15,052 nt of DNA from an uncultured Marinicella sp. (GCA_938008005.1 CALLLZ010000496.1:1-15052), one strand, 5' to 3'. Positions 1 to 6,525 are shown, numbered from the stretch's first letter. A program made the numbers and translations. The notes: generated from the sequence alone by a model not told the origin.

Positions 1-158
1 ATGTGGAAAAACACGCCTTGAAAAAAAGCATGGGCGAAAAACTCTGTTTTGTTAGCAATAGCTAATTGATTTTTAGTTAATAAATTAAAACCAATTCGGA
101 CACCAGAACCTAGAATAAAAAAATAAGCCACATACACTAAACCAGTTAATACCGTCAT
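1..158 (-). CDS. Membrane protein, N-terminal part only (cut by window edge)
   Basis: An ATG at 158-156 opens a reading frame that runs off the left edge of the window, giving 52 residues. The first ~25 residues are strongly hydrophobic (MTVLTGLVYVAYFFILGSG), consistent with a membrane segment, and a second aromatic-rich hydrophobic stretch begins near residue 43. The ATG overlaps the TGA of the upstream gene as ATGA (158-155), which suggests translational coupling and a shared operon. No family is recognisable from this fragment. That it is real rests on the overlap and the hydrophobic pattern; the function is unknown. Confidence 0.6.
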   Translation of the reverse strand, partial: MTVLTGLVYVAYFFILGSGVRIGFNLLTKNQLAIANKTEFFAHAFFQGVFFH

Positions 159-1279
159 TTTTTTCTCATCAAACAAAAGTTGCTGTCAACATGAATGAAA
201 TTAATTTGTTTAATTAACCACTCGTTTTCTGGTTGGTTATTGCACAAAGGCAGTTCATTTTCTGTTAATAAGTAGAGGGAGTTGTTGTTCACTTGATTGT
301 TTAACAAGTTTTGCAAGTCATAATTAATTGCTATGTTGAAATTTGATAAATGGTGTTTTAACCGGAGTTTATAAAAAGTATTGGCGCCAATTAAAACCAA
401 ACGATCAGTAGATGAAAGAATTGTTGAGTTTGACTTAAATGTCGTTTTAATATGTCTTGCTAAATCGTGGCTTTCTTGGTCTAGACGATTAATGATTTTT
501 TGCTCAGGTGGAAAGGCTTGGCTGATTTGGTTGTGCTGCAAAAAGTGGTTTGTTAGGAAGAAGTAACTGCTGGTTAACCAAGCAAGAAAAAAAGTAGCTA
601 TTAAATGAGTGCCTTTTATTTTGCATAACCAGAATATCAAGATTGCAGCAACTAGCCAACAGCTGAGTCTGAGGATTAAACTTTTAAAATGTAAATTTGA
701 AGCATTGGTGTAGCCATTAATTGCGCTTAGTTTAACTGGAATGAAATTGCTCCATTCGCTGAGATTAGTCGCTATTTGACTTTGATTGCCTCTATTATCT
801 AAATGCATGGATTGAAAAGATATTTGGGATTGAAAATTTTTTTCCAAACCCAGCTCGTGCATTGACGTTATCATCAAATGTAAATCGGAGATTTCTCTGA
901 TATCCTTAGTTTGAAAGTCAATGTGGTTAATTGAGTTTTTTGATTGATTGATCAGAGCCTTATGAGGTTCACCATTAACTTTCCAGTTTAAACTAAGGTG
1001 TGTGTTTAGGTCATATTGATAATCTGCTATGACCAAGGTGTCATAGTTGGTGATGTCATCTGCAAAGCGTTCAATCCTTATATCTAATTTCAATTGACCC
1101 ATAACAGTGGCATGAAAAAGATTGTTGTTGTAATAAAAAAAGCTGGGCTCAACTTTTAAGTATGAAGTTAATGCAATAGGAGGCGCTTGTTTGTTGTCAT
1201 GATTTGACTTGGAATATGTTAGACATAGTGCCAATATCAATGTCGACATCAGCCAATAAATTGTTGACCTTAAATACAC
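155..1279 (-). CDS. Uncharacterised membrane protein with periplasmic domain
   Basis: A 374-residue protein that I do not recognise. A GTG start at 1279-1277 is supported by a Shine-Dalgarno-like AAGGA about ten bases upstream; the next in-frame Met is residue 11. Residues 6-21 form a signal anchor or signal peptide. Residues ~25-200 are a soluble, beta-looking region, and two hydrophobic helices follow at ~201-219 and ~225-243. The last ~120 residues are soluble. If residues 6-21 act as an uncleaved anchor, both soluble parts lie in the periplasm. The stop overlaps the start of another membrane protein, so the two probably work together. A link to envelope sugar or lipid assembly is conceivable from the architecture, but that is speculation. 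Confidence 0.75.
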   Translation of the reverse strand: MYLRSTIYWLMSTLILALCLTYSKSNHDNKQAPPIALTSYLKVEPSFFYYNNNLFHATVMGQLKLDIRIERFADDITNYDTLVIADYQYDLNTHLSLNWKVNGEPHKALINQSKNSINHIDFQTKDIREISDLHLMITSMHELGLEKNFQSQISFQSMHLDNRGNQSQIATNLSEWSNFIPVKLSAINGYTNASNLHFKSLILRLSCWLVAAILIFWLCKIKGTHLIATFFLAWLTSSYFFLTNHFLQHNQISQAFPPEQKIINRLDQESHDLARHIKTTFKSNSTILSSTDRLVLIGANTFYKLRLKHHLSNFNIAINYDLQNLLNNQVNNNSLYLLTENELPLCNNQPENEWLIKQINFIHVDSNFCLMRKK

Positions 1280-1314
1280 AATTGAAAGTTTCCTTGTTTA
1301 AAACAGCGTGTCAC

Positions 1315-1320
1315 ATTATA
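1315..1320 (-). promoter_or_regulatory. Putative -10 box for the minus-strand membrane-protein operon
   Basis: Read on the minus strand, 1320-1315 is a perfect TATAAT, about 35 bases upstream of the GTG start at 1279. No good -35 hexamer lies 16-18 bases further upstream, so this is a partial promoter match only. Confidence 0.4.
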
Positions 1321-1437
1321 GTCGAAACTTATAAGTAATGGTTTTTGAATGTAATGATTTATACGTATGTGGTTCATCAGGATATTTTGTTGGTGGCAAT
1401 AAATCTGTGATTTACTTCAACATTTTATCAATTAACA

Positions 1438-1467
1438 TTGATATTGTATTGATAATAAAGATACAAT
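1438..1467 (+). promoter_or_regulatory. Putative sigma70 promoter of the FHA gene
   Basis: TTGATA at 1438-1443 and TACAAT at 1462-1467 are separated by 18 bases. Each matches consensus at five of six positions, and the pair lies just upstream of the ATG at 1494. A perfect 7-bp inverted repeat (ATTGTAT at 1443-1449, ATACAAT at 1461-1467) covers the spacer and the -10 box. It could be an operator, or chance in AT-rich DNA. Confidence 0.5.
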
Positions 1468-1493
1468 CTTTTTCATAGATTAGAACTGGTTGC

Positions 1494-2261
1494 ATGTATT
1501 TAGTTATAGAAAACACAAAAAAATCTTTTTCTTTTCCTTCCAGCGGTTCTTTGTTGGTGGGAAATGACGCTGATTGTGATGTACAAATTAATCATCCGAA
1601 AATTTGGGGGCGGCATTTTATCATCACCCATAATGAGTATGGTTGTGTGCTTGATGTGTTCGATGATTTTGTCCTAGTTAATGGTCAAAGAATTGATGAA
1701 AAATGTATTTTAGATACAGGTGATGTTTTGCAAGTTGATGAATTGAAGTTCCGCTTGTTGGATGACAGTTATATTCCAAAAAATTCACAAATTAACTACA
1801 CCAATGTGACTTTTGAGAAAAGTCAAAATGTTTCTTCGGTATATGGGATAAGAAGTTTTTCTAATGATACTACGGGTCAATTCGTTATTGATGATTTCCA
1901 TCACCCAGATGGCTGGCATGTGTTTCGAAAAGACAATGAATTACATTTCGTTGATAATAAGCACAGAACATTTCTTAATGGTTTGCAAATTGCTCAAGCT
2001 CATTTAAGTAATGGTGATATCATTTCTAGTGAAAGGTATAAATATAAAATTGAATTGCCTGGTACTTCTGGGTTTTCAAAATTCAGTCCATCTCACCCGA
2101 GGAATGTGTTGTTAAGTGAATCTGTTCGAGACAGTGAAGCTGAGGTTGATGAGTCCATGAAATCAACCGAGAACGCTTTTTTGAAAAATAATCTGTGGTG
2201 GGTGACCTTATTAGTTGGTTTAGGTGTTTTATTACTCATTATACTAAACAACCCAAGCTAA
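1494..2261 (+). CDS. Tail-anchored protein with two FHA-like domains
   Basis: A 255-residue protein. Residues ~19-89 resemble a forkhead-associated (FHA) domain: VGN at 22-24, a GRH at 39-41, NG at 63-64 and a closing L-x-x-GD near 73-77. Residues ~117-187 look like a second, weaker FHA copy with NG at 162-163 and L-x-NGD at 171-175. A charged linker follows, then one hydrophobic helix at ~234-251 and four final residues, so the FHA part should face the cytoplasm on a C-terminal anchor. FHA domains usually bind phosphothreonine peptides, but the normal Arg of the GR motif (here N24) and the Ser of SRxH (here G39) are replaced, so phosphopeptide binding is doubtful. No kinase or phosphatase lies nearby. 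The start has no clear Shine-Dalgarno. The partner is unknown. Confidence 0.8.
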   Translation: MYLVIENTKKSFSFPSSGSLLVGNDADCDVQINHPKIWGRHFIITHNEYGCVLDVFDDFVLVNGQRIDEKCILDTGDVLQVDELKFRLLDDSYIPKNSQINYTNVTFEKSQNVSSVYGIRSFSNDTTGQFVIDDFHHPDGWHVFRKDNELHFVDNKHRTFLNGLQIAQAHLSNGDIISSERYKYKIELPGTSGFSKFSPSHPRNVLLSESVRDSEAEVDESMKSTENAFLKNNLWWVTLLVGLGVLLLIILNNPS

Positions 2262-2276
2262 ATTGGTCGTTGGGTT
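2250..2276 (+). other. Inverted repeat across the FHA gene stop codon
   Basis: AACCCAA at 2250-2256 pairs perfectly with TTGGGTT at 2270-2276 around the TAA at 2259-2261. There is no T-tract after it, so it is not a typical intrinsic terminator. It may stabilise the transcript end or be incidental. Confidence 0.35.
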
Positions 2277-2315
2277 AATAACTGGCTTTAACTTATAATT
2301 CTCTTTAAAATTAAG

Positions 2316-2344
2316 TTGACCCGCAGAATTAATTTAAGTAAAAT
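2316..2344 (+). promoter_or_regulatory. Sigma70 promoter of rplU-rpmA
   Basis: TTGACC (2316-2321) and TAAAAT (2339-2344) are spaced by exactly 17 bases, each with five of six consensus positions. A GC-rich discriminator (CCCCGC, 2345-2350) follows the -10 box, as is common at stringently controlled ribosomal promoters in proteobacteria. Transcription would begin near 2351, giving a leader of roughly 33 bases that carries the GGAG ribosome-binding site at 2373-2376. Confidence 0.7.
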
Positions 2345-2383
2345 CCCCGCTCTTTTTAAGAACAACCTAATTGGAGTAGTTTC

Positions 2384-2692
2384 ATGCACGCAGTTGTAGC
2401 TACAGGTGGCAAACAATACAGAATCAAAGAAGGCGATGTCATTAAAGTTGAATCGTTGAAAGTTGAAGCTGGTGATAAAATAAAATTAGACCAAGTTTTA
2501 ATGGTTTCAGACGGTGAAAACATTGAAATAGGCAAGCCTTTGTTAGACGGTAAAACTGTTTCTGCTGAAGTGTTGTCAAATGGCCGCCATAAGAAAGTAA
2601 GAATCATTAAATTCAAAAGACGTAAGCACCACATGAAACAAATGGGTCATCGTCAGAATTTTACTGAACTAAAAATCACTAAAATAGGATAA
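2384..2692 (+). CDS. rplU: 50S ribosomal protein L21 (bL21)
   Basis: A 102-residue protein of normal bL21 length. It begins MHAVVATGGKQYRI and ends with the conserved basic segment (KRRKHHMKQMGHRQ) and FTELKITKI, both characteristic of L21. L21 is a 23S rRNA-binding component of the large subunit. The GGAG seven bases before the ATG is one of the clearest ribosome-binding sites in the window. The gene is first in a two-gene unit with rpmA, 14 bases downstream, the usual arrangement in bacteria. Confidence 0.98.
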   Translation: MHAVVATGGKQYRIKEGDVIKVESLKVEAGDKIKLDQVLMVSDGENIEIGKPLLDGKTVSAEVLSNGRHKKVRIIKFKRRKHHMKQMGHRQNFTELKITKIG

Positions 2693-2706
2693 AGAGGTAA
2701 AACGTC

Positions 2707-2967
2707 ATGGCTCATAAGAAAGCAGCAGGTAGTACAAATAACGGTCGCGATTCAAATCCTAAATACCTTGGTGTCAAAATGTATGGTGGTCAAACAGCCA
2801 TCGCTGGTAATATTTTGGTCCGTCAAAGAGGTACTAAAGTTCACGCAGGTGATAACGTTGGTATGGGTAAAGATCACACTTTATTCGCACTTAAAGATGG
2901 TGTGGTTAAGTTTGTCAAGAGAGGCAAAAAATACCGTCAATATGTGACCATCGAAGCGCAAAGTTAA
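2707..2967 (+). CDS. rpmA: 50S ribosomal protein L27 (bL27)
   Basis: An 86-residue protein starting MAHKKAAGSTNNGRDS, the near-invariant L27 N-terminus that reaches towards the peptidyl-transferase centre. It has no cleavable N-terminal extension of the Firmicutes type. The remainder (LGVKMYGGQ, GNILVRQRGTKVHAG, VGMGKDHTLFAL) is canonical. AGAGG at 2693-2697 serves as ribosome-binding site directly after the rplU stop. A terminator follows at 3001-3030. Confidence 0.98.
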   Translation: MAHKKAAGSTNNGRDSNPKYLGVKMYGGQTAIAGNILVRQRGTKVHAGDNVGMGKDHTLFALKDGVVKFVKRGKKYRQYVTIEAQS

Positions 2968-3000
2968 GAACCGCATAGAGTTCAACAAGAATAATCAGAC

Positions 3001-3030
3001 AAAAGCTCACTTTTCAGTGGGCTTTTTTTA
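3001..3030 (+). terminator. Intrinsic terminator after rpmA
   Basis: A stem formed by AAAAGCTCAC (3001-3010) and GTGGGCTTTT (3017-3026), with loop TTTTCA and one G-T wobble, runs directly into seven T's (3023-3029). It ends only 22 bases before the obgE ATG. Confidence 0.85.
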
Positions 3031-3052
3031 TAGACAATACTATAGTTAGCCC

Positions 3053-4084
3053 ATGAAATTTGTAGATGAAGTCAAAATAACAGTTAAAGCTGGAAATGGT
3101 GGTAGTGGTTCTGCAAGTTTTCGTCGTGAAAAATTTATCGCCTATGGTGGGCCTGACGGTGGTGATGGTGGTCATGGTGGATCAGTTATCTTGCAAGGTG
3201 ATCAAGGCCTAAATACCTTGGTTGATTTCAGGCACAAGAAACGTTTTGATGCGCTTAATGGACAATCAGGTAAAGGTCGTCAAATGTATGGTAAAGGTGG
3301 TGATGACTTGATAATTAAAGTACCCACAGGTAGTGAAGTATATGATTTGGAAACTGATGAAAAACTTGGCGACATTACTGAGCATCTACAAAAATTAGTC
3401 ATTGCTCAAGGTGGTAAAGGCGGATTGGGTAACATGCATTTTAAAAGTTCTGTCAATCGAGCACCTAAACAATTTACTTCTGGTGAACAAGGGCAGTTGC
3501 GTGAAATTAAGTTAGAGCTTAAAGTGCTGGCTGATGTAGGTTTGTTAGGTTTTCCTAATGCAGGCAAATCAACATTTGTTAATGCTATATCCAAAGCCAA
3601 GCCCAAAATTGCCGATTATCCTTTTACCACTTTATATCCGGCTTTAGGTGTCGTTCCAATTGATGCAGACACCAGTTTTGTTGTGGCTGATATTCCGGGT
3701 ATTATAGAAGGCGCTGCTGAAGGTGCAGGTTTGGGCATACAGTTTTTAAAACACCTTCAAAGAACAGGTTTGTTGTTACATATGATTGAGTTGCCAGCTT
3801 ATGAGGGTATGTCTGACCCTGTTGCCCAATTTCAGCAGCTGTCAGATGAGTTGGTAAAGTTTTCAGAACAATTGAAAGAAAAAAATCGTTGGTTGGTTTT
3901 TACCAAAGGTGATGTGACTACTGAAGCTGAAGCCATTGAATTAGCAGCCAGTTATACCAAGGCTATAGGCTGGCAGGGAAAATATTATCTGATTTCTTCA
4001 ATCACAAAATTTGGATTGAATAATCTGCTGAAAGACATTGCGGACTACTTATTTGCAGAAGATGAAGAAGATTGGCTTAAGTAA
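3053..4084 (+). CDS. obgE: Obg-family GTPase ObgE/CgtA
   Basis: A 343-residue protein. The glycine-rich Obg fold occupies residues 1-~158 (FRREKF, GGPDGGDGG), followed by a GTPase domain with G1 GFPNAGKS (166-173), G3 DIPG (213-216) and a C-terminal acidic tail (DEEDW). Obg is an essential GTPase that binds the 50S subunit and links ribosome assembly to (p)ppGpp. The family is normally encoded after rplU-rpmA, as here. The G4 motif reads TKGD (284-287) rather than NKxD. No Shine-Dalgarno precedes the ATG, and the gene lies just past the rpmA terminator. A TATAGT at 3041-3046 might serve as a -10 box but has no good -35. The gene may depend on read-through. Confidence 0.97.
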   Translation: MKFVDEVKITVKAGNGGSGSASFRREKFIAYGGPDGGDGGHGGSVILQGDQGLNTLVDFRHKKRFDALNGQSGKGRQMYGKGGDDLIIKVPTGSEVYDLETDEKLGDITEHLQKLVIAQGGKGGLGNMHFKSSVNRAPKQFTSGEQGQLREIKLELKVLADVGLLGFPNAGKSTFVNAISKAKPKIADYPFTTLYPALGVVPIDADTSFVVADIPGIIEGAAEGAGLGIQFLKHLQRTGLLLHMIELPAYEGMSDPVAQFQQLSDELVKFSEQLKEKNRWLVFTKGDVTTEAEAIELAASYTKAIGWQGKYYLISSITKFGLNNLLKDIADYLFAEDEEDWLK

Positions 4085-4094
4085 TCACTCTTCA

Positions 4095-5021
4095 TTATTG
4101 TGCAAATTTGATTTGGTTTTTAAATTGTTCGGCTTCGGCCAATAACCATTGACGTATCATCTGTAATTTCTGGTCACCTTCCGTATTTTCAGGGTAAACT
4201 AAATAGTATGACATCAGGCCTTTGATTTTGATATCGAATGGAGCAACTAATAAGCCACGATTGATGTCATCTGCAACCAGAGGGGTTCTGCCTAGAGCAA
4301 ATCCTTGGTGATTTTCAACGGCATCTAACATGGTTACCATATGGCTGAATCTTGTCCCTCTCAGTTGAGGTTTGGCTTGTATTCCGGCTGCATCAAACCA
4401 ATCATGCCAATCTTCTGAAGTGAAATCTTCGTGGCACAGGTTGGCATTTAACAAGCGGCTAGCTGTCAGCTTGCCTTCATAAGATTCATACAGTTGTCTA
4501 GAGCAAACTGGGAATACTTCTTCTTCTAGAAACAATTCGCTTTTTAGCCCAGGGTAACTGGGGTTGGCTGAATATCTTATCGCAATATCACAATCATCTT
4601 TTTTGAAATCGGTTAGCCATTCGAATGCAGAAATCCTCACGTCTAAATTTTTGTTTTGTTGTTGAAAGCGCCAAATCCTTTTAGATAGCCATTTTGTTGC
4701 AAAAGAAGGCAGGAGTGAAATATTTAAGGTGCCTGTTGTGTCTCTGTTTTTTAGCTGTCTGGTTGCCTTTTCTATACTTTCAAGCGCATTTCTTATCGAG
4801 ACCAAATACAAACGGCCTTCAAAGGTTAACTTGAGTGACCTATTGAAGCGTTTAAATAACTGAACACCTGTGAGTTGTTCTAAATTTTTAATTTGGTGAC
4901 TGATAGCGGCTTGTGTTACATGAAGCTCTTGAGCAGCTAGGGTGAAGCTCAGTAAACGTGCAGATGCTTCAAATGCTTTGATTGCCCGCAGTGGTGGTAT
5001 ATTTTTGTATTTGGTGGACAT
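4095..5021 (-). CDS. LysR-family regulator, GcvA-like
   Basis: A 308-residue LysR-type transcriptional regulator. The N-terminus (PPLRAIKAFEASARLLSF) is characteristic of the GcvA/AmpR branch. The winged helix-turn-helix lies at ~26-45 (TLAAQELHVTQAAISHQIKN), and the effector-binding domain spans ~95-300. It would act as a cytoplasmic DNA-binding tetramer; the ligand cannot be deduced. It is convergent with obgE, the two stops being ten bases apart. Upstream lies the long gap holding the candidate small RNA on the opposite strand. A TATAAA at 5039-5034 (minus) could be its -10 box. GcvA in enterobacteria controls the divergent small RNA gene gcvB, so the layout here is suggestive; regulation of the neighbour is inference. 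Confidence 0.92.
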   Translation of the reverse strand: MSTKYKNIPPLRAIKAFEASARLLSFTLAAQELHVTQAAISHQIKNLEQLTGVQLFKRFNRSLKLTFEGRLYLVSIRNALESIEKATRQLKNRDTTGTLNISLLPSFATKWLSKRIWRFQQQNKNLDVRISAFEWLTDFKKDDCDIAIRYSANPSYPGLKSELFLEEEVFPVCSRQLYESYEGKLTASRLLNANLCHEDFTSEDWHDWFDAAGIQAKPQLRGTRFSHMVTMLDAVENHQGFALGRTPLVADDINRGLLVAPFDIKIKGLMSYYLVYPENTEGDQKLQMIRQWLLAEAEQFKNQIKFAQ

Positions 5022-5308
5022 AACCCTGTTACTTTTATAGATATTTTCGAATTAGTTTAATTGATCCGAAGCATAAAAACAATTAGCTTGATTTAGTATG
5101 ATTCATAAGTAGAATGGCGCACATGAATTGATTCAAACGGTTGTTTATATTATTTAGTGATTAATCAAAATAATTTGAACTTTTGAATCTAATAATCATC
5201 AAAGCATGTATTAAAGAGATAGTATTAAAGTTGATTTAGTGTCATCCTCTTCACATTCTGTTCATCTTTGATGAGTAAAATTGAAGTTAACAAGTTTCAT
5301 TGTTCCCC
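5022..5308. other. AT-rich intergenic region between the LysR gene and the RNA candidate
   Basis: I find no convincing open reading frame here. It holds short palindromes that could be regulator sites: TGAATTGATTCA at 5124-5135 and TGATTAATCA at 5158-5167. A TAAAAT at 5276-5281 is a possible -10 box for the downstream RNA, but the nearest -35-like hexamer (TTCACA, 5250-5255) is 20 bases away, which is too far for a good promoter. Confidence 0.5.
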
Positions 5309-5432
5309 GAAATCGTAAGATTTCAAGTGTGTATTAAGCTTTAGGTTTGATGCATGCGAAAACAGCTGAGGTTTTCCTCCCTCTTCCTCAGCGTTATACT
5401 TAGGGCGTCATATATTTGACGCCTTTTTTTTT
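5309..5432 (+). ncRNA. Candidate small regulatory RNA (three stem-loops and a terminator)
   Basis: Three plus-strand hairpins occur in ~125 bases. Hairpin 1: GAAATC (5309-5314) and GATTTC (5319-5324), a perfect 6-bp stem closed by a GTAA (GNRA) tetraloop. Hairpin 2: AACaGCTGAGG (5361-5371) with CCTCAGCGTT (5386-5395), ten base pairs with one bulged A. Its 14-base loop, TTTTCCTCCCTCTT, is pyrimidine-only. Hairpin 3: a perfect 7-bp stem followed by nine T's. The preceding plus-strand gene ends at 4084, so the terminator belongs to no protein gene. The GcvA-like LysR gene is divergent, as at gcvA-gcvB, but the GU-rich element of GcvB is not seen. The 5' end is undefined. It could instead be a leader of the diguanylate cyclase gene. 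I recognise no known RNA family. Confidence 0.6.
5404..5432 (+). terminator. Strong intrinsic terminator with no upstream protein gene
   Basis: GGCGTCA (5404-5410) and TGACGCC (5417-5423) form a perfect 7-bp stem with loop TATATT, followed by nine consecutive T's (5424-5432). The opposite strand has no T-tract, so it acts only on plus-strand transcription. Confidence 0.88.
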
Positions 5433-5495
5433 ATCTGATGATTGTTCAATTGATGTTTTTACTTTGTTAATGTTAGCTTAGAGGCCTTGTGTATT

Positions 5496-5513
5496 TACCA
5501 TAGATGGTATAAG
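5496..5513 (+). promoter_or_regulatory. Perfect inverted repeat over a -10-like box upstream of the GGDEF gene
   Basis: TACCAT (5496-5501) and ATGGTA (5504-5509) form a perfect repeat with a 2-base centre. It overlaps TATAAG (5508-5513), a five-of-six match to a -10 box. TTGTGT at 5487-5492 is only 15 bases upstream, short for a -35. A repressor operator is plausible but unproven. Confidence 0.35.
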
Positions 5514-5601
5514 TTGGCAGTTAAAGTTGGTGTTATAAGTCTTGCTTTAGCCATTAAACATCCTTCATATAAATCATAAACGATGATTAGAAATTAATAC
5601 T

Positions 5602-6471
5602 TTGACTAATTTATATAAACTGTTTTTGACTTTGGTTACTGTTATAGGATTCGTTACCTATGATTTATTATATGCTGTTCCTATTGAAAATATCCGTATA
5701 TATAATATCATTGTGGAGCTTTCTTTTTCGTTGATGTGCGTTGTGTTATTCATGTCCATCAATAGTTTAAAAGATAAGTCTTTTTATAGATTCTTAAGTG
5801 TTGGTTTTTTCTTGGTTTTTGTTTCAATGTTGGTGGATGGTTTGGATCAAATTCATGTTCATGGAGAGCTTTATACAGCTGTTTTTGAGAAAACGACTTT
5901 ACTAATAGGCGTATTTTTAGTGTTTGTTGGGATGAAAGCATGGATTGTTGATGATGCTTTGATGAATGAAAAATTAGAAATACTAACGTTAACTGATGAA
6001 CTTACTGGGTTGTTTAATCGCAGAGGGATGCTGAAAAAATTTGAAGGTTTGGATGAGCTTGCGCAGAAAAAACATTTAACGCTGTCTTTCATAATTGCTG
6101 ACTTAGATGATTTCAAGGTTTTTAATGACACAATGGGTCATGTTGCTGGTGATGCTTATTTAGCTGATTTGGGTCAGTCATTGTTGTCAATGGCGAATGA
6201 AAATACAGTGATCGGTCGTTGGGGTGGTGAGGAATTTGCGATTTGTATATTGGGTGGAGATTTGAATCAAGCTCTGGATTTTTCCGAAAAAATCAGGCAG
6301 ACGGTAATTGGTATATCAATGCCTTTACAAATGAAAGTGCAGAATATGACAATGAGTTTGGGTGTGAGCCAAAAAATTGAAGGTGAGCATTTTATGGATG
6401 CCATTAAACGAGCTGATCGGTCTTTGTATTTAGCTAAAAATAAAGGGAAAAACCAATCTATTGCTGGATGA
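5602..6471 (+). CDS. Membrane-bound diguanylate cyclase (GGDEF)
   Basis: A 289-residue protein. About four hydrophobic helices (roughly residues 5-27, 33-51, 61-80 and 93-113) form an N-terminal membrane sensor. A complete GGDEF domain follows: TDELTGLFNRRG from ~131, IADLDDFKVFND, GGEEF at 208-212 and ADRSLYLAKNKGKNQ near the end. It should make cyclic di-GMP from two GTP at the inner membrane. The inhibitory RxxD site expected nine to six residues before GGEEF is absent (NENT instead), so product feedback at that site is unlikely. The start is taken as TTG at 5602: the frame is closed by a stop at 5584, and the first in-frame ATG would remove a membrane helix. Its Shine-Dalgarno is poor. 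The membrane part matches no sensor family I can name. Confidence 0.9.
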   Translation: MTNLYKLFLTLVTVIGFVTYDLLYAVPIENIRIYNIIVELSFSLMCVVLFMSINSLKDKSFYRFLSVGFFLVFVSMLVDGLDQIHVHGELYTAVFEKTTLLIGVFLVFVGMKAWIVDDALMNEKLEILTLTDELTGLFNRRGMLKKFEGLDELAQKKHLTLSFIIADLDDFKVFNDTMGHVAGDAYLADLGQSLLSMANENTVIGRWGGEEFAICILGGDLNQALDFSEKIRQTVIGISMPLQMKVQNMTMSLGVSQKIEGEHFMDAIKRADRSLYLAKNKGKNQSIAG

Positions 6472-6525
6472 AGATGAAATAGCTTTTATTTTTGTTACTT
6501 GATTCTGTATGTACATTTCTACATA

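Noticed and set aside
381..566. Plus-strand 61-codon open frame
   Set aside because: Lies wholly inside the 374-residue minus-strand gene and has no family features; a shadow frame.
5300..5432. c-di-GMP (GEMM) riboswitch, 6S RNA or a GcvB homologue
   Set aside because: The GEMM core bases and the GcvB GU-rich segment are not visible, and 6S RNA is longer with a different bulged rod and gene context. Only the gene arrangement resembles gcvA-gcvB.
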